A stretch of 18,401 nucleotides of DNA, taken from positions 1 to 18,401 of the forward strand of contig JBGPBY010000084.1 in the NCBI GenBank assembly GCA_041481485.1, in the 5' to 3' direction. The notes beneath the pieces are model-generated. The model ran no database searches. It saw only the letters and a program-made list of their open reading frames with translations, and was not told where the DNA came from. Both the position numbers and the translations under genes were made by a program. Source of the DNA: JBGPBY01 sp041481485. GTDB taxonomy: Bacteria > Acidobacteriota > Terriglobia > 20CM-2-55-15. This document shows, in pieces, positions 9,396 to 17,369 of the stretch (positions are counted from its first letter, which is position 1; every line of letters begins with the position of its first letter).

Positions 9396-10319
9396 ATGCA
9401 GACCCCGTGGGGTGATATTGAAGTTACGGATGCCCATGTACATTTCTTTTCGCATTCATTTTTCAAAGCTCTCGCCCAACAGAAAGGTCAGCCAGATGAC
9501 GCCGCAGAGTTGCTCAGTCAACTGGGTTGGGACGCGCCTCCGCAGGACAATTCGGCGCTCGGGGCCCAATGGGCGGCGGAACTCGATCGTCACGGCGTCT
9601 CACGGTCGGTTTTAATGTCTTCGATTCCCGAACAGGAATCTTCGGCCGCCGATGCGGTTCGCGCTCATCCATCAAGATTCTTTGGATACTTCATGTTTAA
9701 CCCCAAAACTCCGGGCGCACTGAATCGCGCCACAAAGGCGTTTGACGAACTCGGAATGAAGGGGCTTTGCCTGTTCCCAGCCATGCATCGCTTCTCGGTT
9801 CAGGACGAGATTCTCGAACCGGTATATGCCATGGCGGAATCGCGCAGAAATGTGGTGATCTTTGTCCACTGCGGCGTTCTGACCGTCGGCGTCAGAAAGA
9901 AACTGGGGCTGGCATCGAAGTTTGATATGAGCCTGTCCAATCCCATCGATCTGCATCGCGTTGCACTGGATCATCCGAATCTCAATTTCGTCGTCCCCCA
10001 TTTTGGCGCGGGCTATTTTCGAGAGGCTCTCATGCTTGGTGACCTGGCACCTAATGTCTACATGGACACGAGTGGATCCAATTCATGGATCAAGTATCAG
10101 TTGCCGGACATTCAACTGCGCGATGTGTTTCGCAAGGCGCTGGAAGTCTACGGACCGAAACGCCTGCTCTTCGGATCGGATTCCTCGTTCTTTCCCAGAG
10201 GATGGAACCGGGCAATCTTTGACGCTCACATCGATGCGCTACAATCCATTCGTGCCGATTCCGAAACCGTGAAGGCGATTTTCGGCGAAAATCTGAATCG
10301 GCTTTTGAATTCAAATTAA
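9396..10319 (+). CDS. Amidohydrolase-family metal-dependent hydrolase (ACMSD-like)
   Basis: A 307-aa TIM-barrel amidohydrolase of the amidohydrolase_2 / ACMSD-like group. Metal-ligand positions are visible: His14 and His16 in TDAHVHFF, His158 in IFVHCG, His202 in VVPHFGAGYF and Asp262 in LFGSDSSFFP. Members are hydrolases or decarboxylases acting on small carboxylated or aromatic compounds; the substrate here is not evident. There is no signal peptide, so it is cytoplasmic. AGGAG lies seven bases before the ATG. It is divergent from the antitoxin and 30 bp upstream of a methyltransferase gene in the same direction, so the two are probably co-transcribed and may act on related small molecules (inference). 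Confidence 0.9.
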   Translation: MQTPWGDIEVTDAHVHFFSHSFFKALAQQKGQPDDAAELLSQLGWDAPPQDNSALGAQWAAELDRHGVSRSVLMSSIPEQESSAADAVRAHPSRFFGYFMFNPKTPGALNRATKAFDELGMKGLCLFPAMHRFSVQDEILEPVYAMAESRRNVVIFVHCGVLTVGVRKKLGLASKFDMSLSNPIDLHRVALDHPNLNFVVPHFGAGYFREALMLGDLAPNVYMDTSGSNSWIKYQLPDIQLRDVFRKALEVYGPKRLLFGSDSSFFPRGWNRAIFDAHIDALQSIRADSETVKAIFGENLNRLLNSN

Positions 10320-10349
10320 TCTTAATCCCAATATTGAAGGAGACATTCG

Positions 10350-11342
10350 ATGTCACAACCGACCCCAGATCGCATCATGCAACTCATATCCGGCGGGTGG
10401 GCCGCCGCAATACTCGGATCCGCAGCCAAACATGGGATTTTCGACGTTCTGGATGGCGGCGGAAGCGATGCCAAACACATTGCCGCAAAGTCCGGAATCT
10501 CGCTGCGCGGAGCGCAGGCAATCCTCGACGGTCTGACTGGTCTGGGACTGGTGAGGCTGGCTGATGGCCGCTACGAAAACACGCCGGAAAGCTCGTCATA
10601 TCTCGTGAAGAGCAAGCCGGCATATTTCGGCGCCATGGCGCAGGTGATGACCGGCAGTCTGGGAGACTGGGCCACTCTGCCCGAAGCCGTCAAAACCGGT
10701 AATCCCTCGGCGAGCAGTACCGCCGACATGGCGGACAACGAATTCTGGCACGAACTCGTGCCTGCCATCGCATCGCTCTCGTTTCCTGTTGCAAAGATGG
10801 CGGCGGAAGGCCTGGGTATTGCCAGCGCGGGCAATGTTCGATGGCTCGACGTTGGTGGCGGTTCCGGAGTGTGGTCCGTAGTCTGGCTGGGGTTAAACAA
10901 GACCGCGCGCGGAGTGCAACTGGATTGGCCCATTGTGAATTCCATTGCAAGGAAGTTTGTGGCGAAGATTGGGGCATCGGATCGCTTCGAAACGATCGAT
11001 GGGGACTTCCACACGGTCGAGTTCGGATCGCAGGCTTATGACTATGCGATATTCGGCCACATCGCACACCAGGAAACGCCGGAAGACAACGTGGCCATAT
11101 TTCGAAAATTCCGCAAGGCATTGAAACCCGGTGGCACTCTGGTCATCAATGATTTCGTTTTGAATGACGATCGCACCGGACATCCCTTTGCCCTGATGTT
11201 CGCATCGCAGATGCTTCTCGTCTCAAAGGGCGGAAATGCCTGGCGTCAGGCAGACTATCGGTCGTGGCTGTCCGATGCGGGTTTCACCAACGTGGAATTT
11301 GTGCCAACGCAAACTCCTGCGACAGTGATTTTCGCAAGTTAA
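10350..11342 (+). CDS. SAM-dependent O-methyltransferase (Methyltransf_2 type)
   Basis: A 330-aa protein. The N-terminal third (about 10-85) is a winged-helix dimerisation domain, with AAKHGIFDVL and an ISLRGAQAILDGLTGLGL recognition-type segment, as in caffeate- and hydroxyneurosporene-type O-methyltransferases. The Rossmann domain has SAM motif LDVGGGSG at 166-173, an acidic residue following the second strand (QLDWP, 190-194), IDGDF (216-220) and the post-motif LKPGGTLVINDF (258-269). The catalytic His region reads GHIAHQE (236-242). AAGGAGA lies six bases before the ATG. Substrate unknown, probably a hydroxylated small aromatic or isoprenoid (family-level inference). It follows the amidohydrolase at a 30-bp gap. 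Confidence 0.9.
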   Translation: MSQPTPDRIMQLISGGWAAAILGSAAKHGIFDVLDGGGSDAKHIAAKSGISLRGAQAILDGLTGLGLVRLADGRYENTPESSSYLVKSKPAYFGAMAQVMTGSLGDWATLPEAVKTGNPSASSTADMADNEFWHELVPAIASLSFPVAKMAAEGLGIASAGNVRWLDVGGGSGVWSVVWLGLNKTARGVQLDWPIVNSIARKFVAKIGASDRFETIDGDFHTVEFGSQAYDYAIFGHIAHQETPEDNVAIFRKFRKALKPGGTLVINDFVLNDDRTGHPFALMFASQMLLVSKGGNAWRQADYRSWLSDAGFTNVEFVPTQTPATVIFAS

Positions 11343-11399
11343 CTGCGTTCACAATTTCATTTCCGGAAAAACGCGGAAAACTCTGCGGCCGTGAAAAGC

Positions 11400-11415
11400 T
11401 GCTAAGACCTTAGCA
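11400..11415. promoter_or_regulatory. Inverted repeat before the BlaI-like gene (operator or terminator)
   Basis: TGCTAAG-AC-CTTAGCA is a perfect inverted repeat with 7-bp arms, flanked by AAAA and TTTTTT. A further TGCTAA half-site lies at 11446-11451. BlaI/MecI repressors bind short A+T-rich dyads before their own gene, so an operator is likely. The T run also allows a weak terminator for the upstream methyltransferase gene. Confidence 0.55.
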
Positions 11416-11424
11416 TTTTTTGTC

Positions 11425-11454
11425 TTGCCGTATCATTCTCAAAAATGCTAATTT
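11425..11454 (+). promoter_or_regulatory. Candidate promoter of the BlaI/BlaR1-like operon
   Basis: TTGCCG (11425-11430), an 18-bp spacer and TAATTT (11449-11454) preceded by TG at 11446-11447 form an extended -10 type promoter. The -10 overlaps a TGCTAA half-site. Transcription would start around 11460, within a few bases of the ATG at 11464, which has no Shine-Dalgarno sequence. Confidence 0.4.
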
Positions 11455-11463
11455 CTGCGCACT

Positions 11464-11847
11464 ATGAAATCCCATGCCAGGCTGAGCCGCCGCGAGCGGC
11501 AGATCATGGACGTGCTGTACATGAAGGGAAAGGCCACTGCCGGTGACGTCATGGAAGCGCTGCCGGAAGCTCCCGGCTATTCCGCTGTCCGAACCCTGCT
11601 CCGTATTCTGGAGGAGAAGGGCCATATCCGTCATGAAAAGGCGGGGCCGAAGTACGTGTTCATTCCGACGGTGCATCGCGAGAAGGCCAGGCAGTCTGCG
11701 CTCCGTCATCTGATTCAAACATTCTTTGGCGGCTCGCCGTCTCAAGCAGCTGTGGCGTTGCTGGACCTGTCGGTTACCGAAATTCCGGAGGCCGAAATCA
11801 GGCGCCTGACCAGGCTTATCGAAAAAAACAGCGAGACGAAGCCATGA
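11464..11847 (+). CDS. BlaI/MecI-family transcriptional repressor
   Basis: A 127-aa winged-helix repressor of the BlaI/MecI/CopY family at normal length. The N terminus LSRRERQIMDVLYMKGKATAG, then YSAVRTLLRILEEKGHIRHEKAGPKYVF, matches the DNA-binding domain and its wing (about 7-75). The C-terminal part (about 80-122) would form the dimerisation helices and contain the cleavage region used for inactivation in classical members. Its stop overlaps the start of the BlaR1-like gene as ATGA. Upstream lies a perfect dyad suited to autoregulation. The ATG lacks a ribosome-binding site, which fits a leaderless transcript. It is predicted to repress this operon until the membrane peptidase acts. Confidence 0.93.
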   Translation: MKSHARLSRRERQIMDVLYMKGKATAGDVMEALPEAPGYSAVRTLLRILEEKGHIRHEKAGPKYVFIPTVHREKARQSALRHLIQTFFGGSPSQAAVALLDLSVTEIPEAEIRRLTRLIEKNSETKP

Positions 11848-14585
11848 ATTTCGAACTGGAAATCGTGATACGCACTTCCCTTCTGTTGATCTGTGCGGCC
11901 GTCCTTGTTGTTGCGTTGCGCAAGTCAACCGCGGCGGCTCGACACGCGGTATGGTCCAGCGCGATGCTTGGCGCGACGGTATTGCCGCTGGCATCGCTCC
12001 TGATTCCGGCGCTGCAGCTTCCTCTGATTCAGGAGCGCCCGTCATTCAACGCCGGCATCGCGAACGTAAGAAACGTAAGAACTGAGAAGTCCACGCTCAC
12101 AATTCCCAGCGCGCACTTCAGCTATTCCCGCATGCCCACCGCTTCCGAAAAACCGGAAGGTTCCACCGTGCCATCCTCATCTCCCAGTCCCGCAAATTTC
12201 GGCAGATTGGCGCTTTGGCTATGGATTGCGGGACTTCTATTTCAGCTCTTTCGCCTGGTGAATTCGACACTCCGCGTGCGCCGCATGGCCTGCAATTCCG
12301 CAATCATCGAAGACGAAGCGTGGCAAACGCTTCGCGCTGAACTGGAAAGCGAACTGTCCATTCGGAAGACCGTCAATCTCCATCTTGCCGGAGAAATGCC
12401 TCCGATGACCTGGGGATTCCGGCGTCACACGATATTGCTCCCGAACGCCGCAATGCATTGGCTGCCGGAACGGCGGCGCGCCGTTCTGGCGCACGAACTG
12501 GCGCATGTGAAGCGCTGCGATGGAATATCGCATCTTGCGAGTCAGCTGGTATGCGGAATCTACTGGTTCAATCCGCTGATCTGGTTCGCCGCACATCGAC
12601 AGCGAATCGAACGGGAACGGGCCTGCGACGATCGTGTACTGATACTGGGAACGCCCGCCGATGCTTATGCGCGCCATCTGCTCGAGATTGCCGTCGAGGT
12701 TCGCGGTGGATCGCCCATGGCAGCGATGTCAATGTCCCATCCCTCACATCTCGAAACCCGTTTACGCGCCATCCTGGATTCGAGTACACGCCGCCGGATT
12801 TCCCGATTCACGATGGCAACAACTTTGTTTCTTCTGGCCGCCATCACGCTCTCGATCGCAACGATACAAATCACATCGGTGGCGGCGCTGGCGCTGCCGG
12901 CGTTCCGAATACCCGCCGGACGACCTGTAGCGCATCCCCAGATAGTTCTACCCGCTCCCGTAAATCCGATTACGCAGGTGGGCACTCCATCCAGCATAGC
13001 GGTGAGCACACAATCCAGTATCGAAGGCACGGTAACGGATTTGTCGGGCAAGCCGATCGACGGCGCAATCGTCGTCGTGTGTGAACGCAGGGGGATTCCA
13101 TGTGTCGTTCCCGGCCAGGGAGGCGGCCGCGGCAACAATTCACCACCTCGGACGGAGTTCAGCGCCATCACGGACAAGGACGGCAAGTTCAAAATTGGCG
13201 GCCTCGCGGACGGTGTGTATACCGCGGTCGCCGCCCACGACGGGTTCAGTGCAACCGACACTAATCCGGATCCGACGAAGCGAGGAGCGATCGTCACCGT
13301 CGGCGCGGGAATACGTACGCCGGAAGTTCATCTGGAACTGGCGGGTACAACGTCAATCTCCGGACGGATTGTCGACTCGGGTGGAGATCCCCTGGCGGCC
13401 CTTCGCGTTCGAATTTTGCGCCTCACCTACGATCGCAATGGCGTCGCCAACCTTACGGCGCTCGGCGGAACGCTGGGAACGATTCAGACGGATGATCGCG
13501 GCGAATATCGCATATTCGGCGTCATGCCCGGCACGTATTATATCGGCGCCGTTCCCAAGATGATGGATGCAACCGTCATTGCCTCGTATTACCCCGGTGT
13601 CGTCTCTCTGGATCAGGCCACGCCCATCCTAGTGCAGTCTAGTGGAGAAACGACCGGAATCAATTTCACACTGGCGCCGTGGAAGCCGTATTCGGTCCGA
13701 TTCAAAACTGCCGGCGCTTTGCCGCCGGATGGCGTCAAGGCCAGCTATCAATTGCGGCCGCGCGGCACTGTGTTGCAGCCACCGATTCTTCGCGCCAGCA
13801 GCCTGTTGCCTGATGCCAATGGCGAGTACATTCTTCGAGGAGTTCCTCCTGGCTCTTTCGATTTCATTATCGCGTTCCTGGGACAGACGGCGGCCACGCG
13901 TCCCGCACCACAGCAGTTTGAATTCGATGTGTCCAATAAGGACGTGGATCTGGGCACACTGTTTTTTAGACCTGGAGTTTTAATCTCCGGCCGTCTGACC
14001 TTGACGAGCGGGACCCTGCCTCAATCCGCTAACGTCAACCTGATGTCCGTGGGTCCCGGGCTGGGCAGCACGGCGAATGTGCGGGTTTCCGGCGACGGTT
14101 CATTTACGCTTCCGGAAATTGCCGATGGGCGGTACCTGGTTTCGAGCCCCAGCGTGGAGTCACAGGGCTTTTTTATTTCAGCGGCGCGTTATGGGGGACG
14201 CGATGTTCTCAAAGAAGGATTGATTGCGGATGGCATCGATCACGGTCCCCTGGAACTGGTGCTGGATAGCCCGGCAGGCGCGGTGGAAGGACAGCTGTTG
14301 AATAGCATCGTCCCCATTGCCAACGCGCAGGTGGTGCTGATCCCCGCCGCGGAGCGGCGCTGGAATACGCATCTGTTTCTGGACACAGCCACCGATCAGT
14401 CGGGAAAATTTTCAATCGCGAATGTTCCTCCTGGAGAGTACAGCGTCCTTGCCTGGGAGCGCTCCGTTGGCGATGCGTATAAGAACGCGGAATTTTTAAA
14501 GGATTATCTGGCACGAGCCGTGCGAGTCATGGTGACGAAGGGAACGAAAAGCCAGGTAATCGGCTTGCGGCCGGCGGCCAAATAA
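11844..14585 (+). CDS. BlaR1-like M56 membrane peptidase with carboxypeptidase-regulatory-like repeats
   Basis: A 913-aa fusion. The N-terminal third is a BlaR1/MecR1-type M56 peptidase with membrane helices at about 7-26, 36-57, 123-140 and 322-341 and a zinc motif HELAH at 217-221, followed by ERERACDDRVL. After the last helix and a Pro-rich linker comes an extracytoplasmic region of beta-sandwich modules typical of carboxypeptidase-regulatory-like domains, starting near residues 390 (SSIEGTVTDLSGKP), 502 (SISGRIVDSGGDP), 711 (ISGRLTLTSG) and 812 (GAVEGQLLNS). The phrases DKDGKFKIGGL and DDRGEYRIFGV are characteristic. No penicillin-binding or transpeptidase motif (SxxK, SxN, KTG) is apparent, unlike BlaR1. 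It probably senses an envelope or carbohydrate-related signal and triggers cleavage of the BlaI-like repressor (inference). The start overlaps blaI by four bases. Confidence 0.9.
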   Translation: MNFELEIVIRTSLLLICAAVLVVALRKSTAAARHAVWSSAMLGATVLPLASLLIPALQLPLIQERPSFNAGIANVRNVRTEKSTLTIPSAHFSYSRMPTASEKPEGSTVPSSSPSPANFGRLALWLWIAGLLFQLFRLVNSTLRVRRMACNSAIIEDEAWQTLRAELESELSIRKTVNLHLAGEMPPMTWGFRRHTILLPNAAMHWLPERRRAVLAHELAHVKRCDGISHLASQLVCGIYWFNPLIWFAAHRQRIERERACDDRVLILGTPADAYARHLLEIAVEVRGGSPMAAMSMSHPSHLETRLRAILDSSTRRRISRFTMATTLFLLAAITLSIATIQITSVAALALPAFRIPAGRPVAHPQIVLPAPVNPITQVGTPSSIAVSTQSSIEGTVTDLSGKPIDGAIVVVCERRGIPCVVPGQGGGRGNNSPPRTEFSAITDKDGKFKIGGLADGVYTAVAAHDGFSATDTNPDPTKRGAIVTVGAGIRTPEVHLELAGTTSISGRIVDSGGDPLAALRVRILRLTYDRNGVANLTALGGTLGTIQTDDRGEYRIFGVMPGTYYIGAVPKMMDATVIASYYPGVVSLDQATPILVQSSGETTGINFTLAPWKPYSVRFKTAGALPPDGVKASYQLRPRGTVLQPPILRASSLLPDANGEYILRGVPPGSFDFIIAFLGQTAATRPAPQQFEFDVSNKDVDLGTLFFRPGVLISGRLTLTSGTLPQSANVNLMSVGPGLGSTANVRVSGDGSFTLPEIADGRYLVSSPSVESQGFFISAARYGGRDVLKEGLIADGIDHGPLELVLDSPAGAVEGQLLNSIVPIANAQVVLIPAAERRWNTHLFLDTATDQSGKFSIANVPPGEYSVLAWERSVGDAYKNAEFLKDYLARAVRVMVTKGTKSQVIGLRPAAK

Positions 14586-14660
14586 CAAACGTACCTCGGG
14601 CGCGCAATCGATGCTGCCATCTGCCGCGTTGCTTCGAGCCTGCGTCGTCACTGGAAATCT

Positions 14661-14689
14661 TTGTCATGGCTCCAAGGTTAGAGTAGGCT
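14661..14689 (+). promoter_or_regulatory. Candidate promoter of the second kinase operon
   Basis: TTGTCA (14661-14666), a 17-bp spacer and TAGGCT (14684-14689) resemble a housekeeping promoter. Transcription would start near 14696, leaving a very short leader before the ATG at 14704. No good Shine-Dalgarno sequence is present. Confidence 0.45.
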
Positions 14690-14703
14690 TCTGACCAACG
14701 AAC

Positions 14704-16932
14704 ATGACGAAACGTCTCGCTTCGTTCAGCTTGCTGATGCTGCTGGCCCTTCCGCTAAGCGTCGCAGCTGAGCCTCGTCAGGTGTTGTTGCTGCACTCGT
14801 TCGAGCGTGAATTCGCCCCTTTCGACGCCTTCGCGGGCAACTTTCGTACGGAATTGAGCAAGAATTCACCGGTGCCGGTCGATTTTTATGAGGTTTCACT
14901 GCAGCTCGCACGCTCCAACGAGAAGCCGCCGGAAGGGGCGACCCTGGATTACATGCACGCCATGTTCGCCAACCGGCGGCTGGATCTGGTGATCCCTATT
15001 GGCGGGCCTGCGGTACAGTTCGCGCAAAAGAACCGGCAAAAACTTTTCCCTTCAACGCCGATGCTGCTTGCCGCGGTGGATCAGCGCCTCGTGAATATGG
15101 CAACCTTGGGGCACAACGATGCGGTTGTCAGTGTCTTGACTGACCCGTCGTTGGTGATCGACACGATTCTGCAAATACTTCCCCAAACCACCAATGTCGA
15201 CGTGTTGATTGGTAGTTCGCCATTGGAAACCTTCTGGCACGATGAAATCATTCGAGAGTTTCAACGCTTCAAGGGCCGGCTGACATTTGACTACCTCAAC
15301 GAGCTTTCTTTCGGGGAAGTATTAAAACGTAGCGCCGCGCTCCCTCCGAACTCGGTGATTTACTTTCAGCTCCTGGCCGTGGATGCCAAAGGCGTTTCCC
15401 ATGCCGAGGCGCGCGTGTTGCATGACCTTCATGCGGTGGCGAACGCGCCCATCTTCGGTGATCAGGGGTACCAGTTGGGCCAGGGAGTTGTTGGCGGTCC
15501 GCTATTGGCCTTCGATGATTTGAGCCGGAACACGGCCGCCGTCGCTCTCCGCATCATGGATGGCGAATCGCCAGAACATCTGAGGCCGGAACCGCAACAG
15601 CCTGGGCCCCAGATCTTCGACTCGCGCGAACTGCGCCGTTGGGGCGTCAGCGAGGAAAGCCTTCCGCCGGGCAGCATCGTGGAATTTCGCGAGCTGACAG
15701 TGTGGGAACGATACAAATGGCAGATTATTGCAGCCCTGTCCGTTTGTATCCTGGAGGCTCTCCTGATCCTTGCACTCATTGCGAATTTGATTAAACGCCG
15801 CGTCGCGGAACGATCGCTTAGTGAAAGCACGAACCGCCTGGGGGCTATTCTCGGTACGGCGGCCGAGGGGATTCTCACCTTCAGCGATCGCGGCGTCATC
15901 GAATCCGTCAATGCGGCTGCACGAAATATTTTTGGCTACACTGCCGATGAGTTTCTCGGCCGAAATGTAAGCATGGTTTTGCCCGCTGCTTTCAGTACGG
16001 CTCGCGAGCGAAGCGTTCCCAACGACGGACAGACGATCTCACCGGATATCAATGGCATCGTCCGGGAGGCCAGTGGGCGCCGGAAGGACGGCTCGATGTT
16101 CCCCATCGACCTTGCCGTAAGCGAGGTAGTCCTGGCGGACCGTCGTATCTTCACCGGGTTCGTGCGTGACATCACGGAGCGCAAGCAGGTCCAGCAAATG
16201 CAGCGCGAGTTTGGCAAACAATTGCTCCACGCTCAGGAGGCGGAACGTGCCAGACTCGCTCGCGAATTGCACGATGACATCACACAGCGCCTCGGGCTGC
16301 TGGCCATGAATGCCGATCGTCTCGATTCTGAAGCCGACCCGATCGAGCAACGGAAAACCATCAGTGGAATCCGTGACAGCCTGATGGTCCTCAGCAAGGA
16401 CGTGCATTCCCTTGCTTACAAACTCCACCCCGCGCTGTTGGAGCACCTGGGCCTGGCCGCCGCACTCCAGGCGGAATGTGAGCGCTTCTCGCGGCAGGAA
16501 TCGATACCTGTTGACTTCAAATTGGACGGCCTCCCGACGGACATTCCGCAAGAGGCCAGGCTTTGCCTCTTTCGAGTGGCTCAGGAAGCGTTGGGCAATG
16601 TAGCCCGCCATGCTCGTGCCCGGGCGGTGCAGGTGTCGCTGCATTCCCTGGACGGAGGGTTGCAATTGGCAGTAGCGGACAATGGTGCTGGATTTGATCC
16701 CGGTGAGCATGCCCAGCAGCCGAGCCTCGGCCTGGCGAGCATGCGCGAACGCGTCCGACTGCTCGAAGGTAAACTGCATATCGACAGCAAGCGCGGCCAC
16801 GGCACAACAATTTTGGCCTGGATACCGCTGGAAGCTCACGACCTGCAGGATCCAGCGAATACAGAGAATGGTGAATCCGCGGTTACGAATGGTATACGGG
16901 CAGTCTCGAACTCCGCTAGCGACGTATCATGA
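14704..16932 (+). CDS. NarL-type sensor histidine kinase with periplasmic ABC-substrate-binding-like sensor
   Basis: A 742-aa membrane histidine kinase. A signal peptide (about 1-22, ending SVAAEP) is followed by a periplasmic domain of about 300 residues (24-325) resembling the ABC-type substrate-binding sensor fold, with VLLLHSFEREF, LVIPIGGPAVQF and an IFGDQGYQLGQGVVGG stretch. A membrane helix (about 339-363, from WQII), a PAS domain (about 376-490, with FVRDITERK at its end), a HisKA_3 domain with phospho-acceptor His523 in ARELHDDITQ, and an ATPase domain (QEALGNVARHA, ADNGAGFD, LGLASMRERV) complete it. Its stop overlaps the start of the response regulator as ATGA, so that regulator is the likely partner. 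Ligand unknown. The membrane region is clearly related to that of the kinase at 482-1810. Confidence 0.94.
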   Translation: MTKRLASFSLLMLLALPLSVAAEPRQVLLLHSFEREFAPFDAFAGNFRTELSKNSPVPVDFYEVSLQLARSNEKPPEGATLDYMHAMFANRRLDLVIPIGGPAVQFAQKNRQKLFPSTPMLLAAVDQRLVNMATLGHNDAVVSVLTDPSLVIDTILQILPQTTNVDVLIGSSPLETFWHDEIIREFQRFKGRLTFDYLNELSFGEVLKRSAALPPNSVIYFQLLAVDAKGVSHAEARVLHDLHAVANAPIFGDQGYQLGQGVVGGPLLAFDDLSRNTAAVALRIMDGESPEHLRPEPQQPGPQIFDSRELRRWGVSEESLPPGSIVEFRELTVWERYKWQIIAALSVCILEALLILALIANLIKRRVAERSLSESTNRLGAILGTAAEGILTFSDRGVIESVNAAARNIFGYTADEFLGRNVSMVLPAAFSTARERSVPNDGQTISPDINGIVREASGRRKDGSMFPIDLAVSEVVLADRRIFTGFVRDITERKQVQQMQREFGKQLLHAQEAERARLARELHDDITQRLGLLAMNADRLDSEADPIEQRKTISGIRDSLMVLSKDVHSLAYKLHPALLEHLGLAAALQAECERFSRQESIPVDFKLDGLPTDIPQEARLCLFRVAQEALGNVARHARARAVQVSLHSLDGGLQLAVADNGAGFDPGEHAQQPSLGLASMRERVRLLEGKLHIDSKRGHGTTILAWIPLEAHDLQDPANTENGESAVTNGIRAVSNSASDVS

Positions 16933-17369
16933 ACAGGGCTCGAGTCCTGCTCGCTGACGATCACCGTGGAATGGCAGAAATGCTGAAAAGTCTGCTCGCT
17001 CGCGACTTTGAATTGGTGGGAGTTGTGGAAGATGGCCTGGCGCTGGTTGAAGCTGCAAAAAAGCTTCAGCCTGATGTCATTGTGGCGGATATTTCCATGC
17101 CTCGTCTCGATGGCGTAAGTGCGCTGGCGGAGTTGAAAAAGCAGAACCCCCACGTGAAGGTCGTCTTTATCACCATGTTTGGGGAGCCGGAATACGCGCG
17201 CTGGGCGCTAAGGGCCGGAGCGCACGGCTTTGTCGTGAAACACTCTGCGTGGTCTGAACTCGTCCCCGCCATTCTTTCGGTGCTGGATGGCAGAACCTTT
17301 GTCTCCCCTTCAATGGCCGGCATCGTCGGGGTCGAAAAAATGGCGAAATGGCAATGCGACTCGGACTGA
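16929..17369 (+). CDS. Receiver-only NarL-type response regulator
   Basis: A 146-aa CheY-like receiver: LLADDH (7-12), phospho-acceptor Asp54 in VIVADISMPRLDG, Thr in FITMFGE and Lys in FVVKHSAW. The domain ends near residue 125. The usual NarL C-terminal DNA-binding domain is absent: after FVSPSMAG the protein stops within about 16 residues, and the lipoprotein gene begins inside its last codons. Translation is coupled to the kinase by ATGA. It should accept phosphate from His523 of that kinase. As with the regulator at 49-573, output must go through another protein. Either a natural single-domain regulator or one shortened by loss of the DNA-binding part; the sequence after it shows no helix-turn-helix remnant. 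Confidence 0.9.
   Translation: MNRARVLLADDHRGMAEMLKSLLARDFELVGVVEDGLALVEAAKKLQPDVIVADISMPRLDGVSALAELKKQNPHVKVVFITMFGEPEYARWALRAGAHGFVVKHSAWSELVPAILSVLDGRTFVSPSMAGIVGVEKMAKWQCDSD

Noticed and set aside
9314..9466. N-terminal extension of the antitoxin up to 9466.
   Set aside because: It runs through the inverted repeat and the divergent promoter region; ATG 9313 starts at the DNA-binding strand with a good ribosome-binding site.
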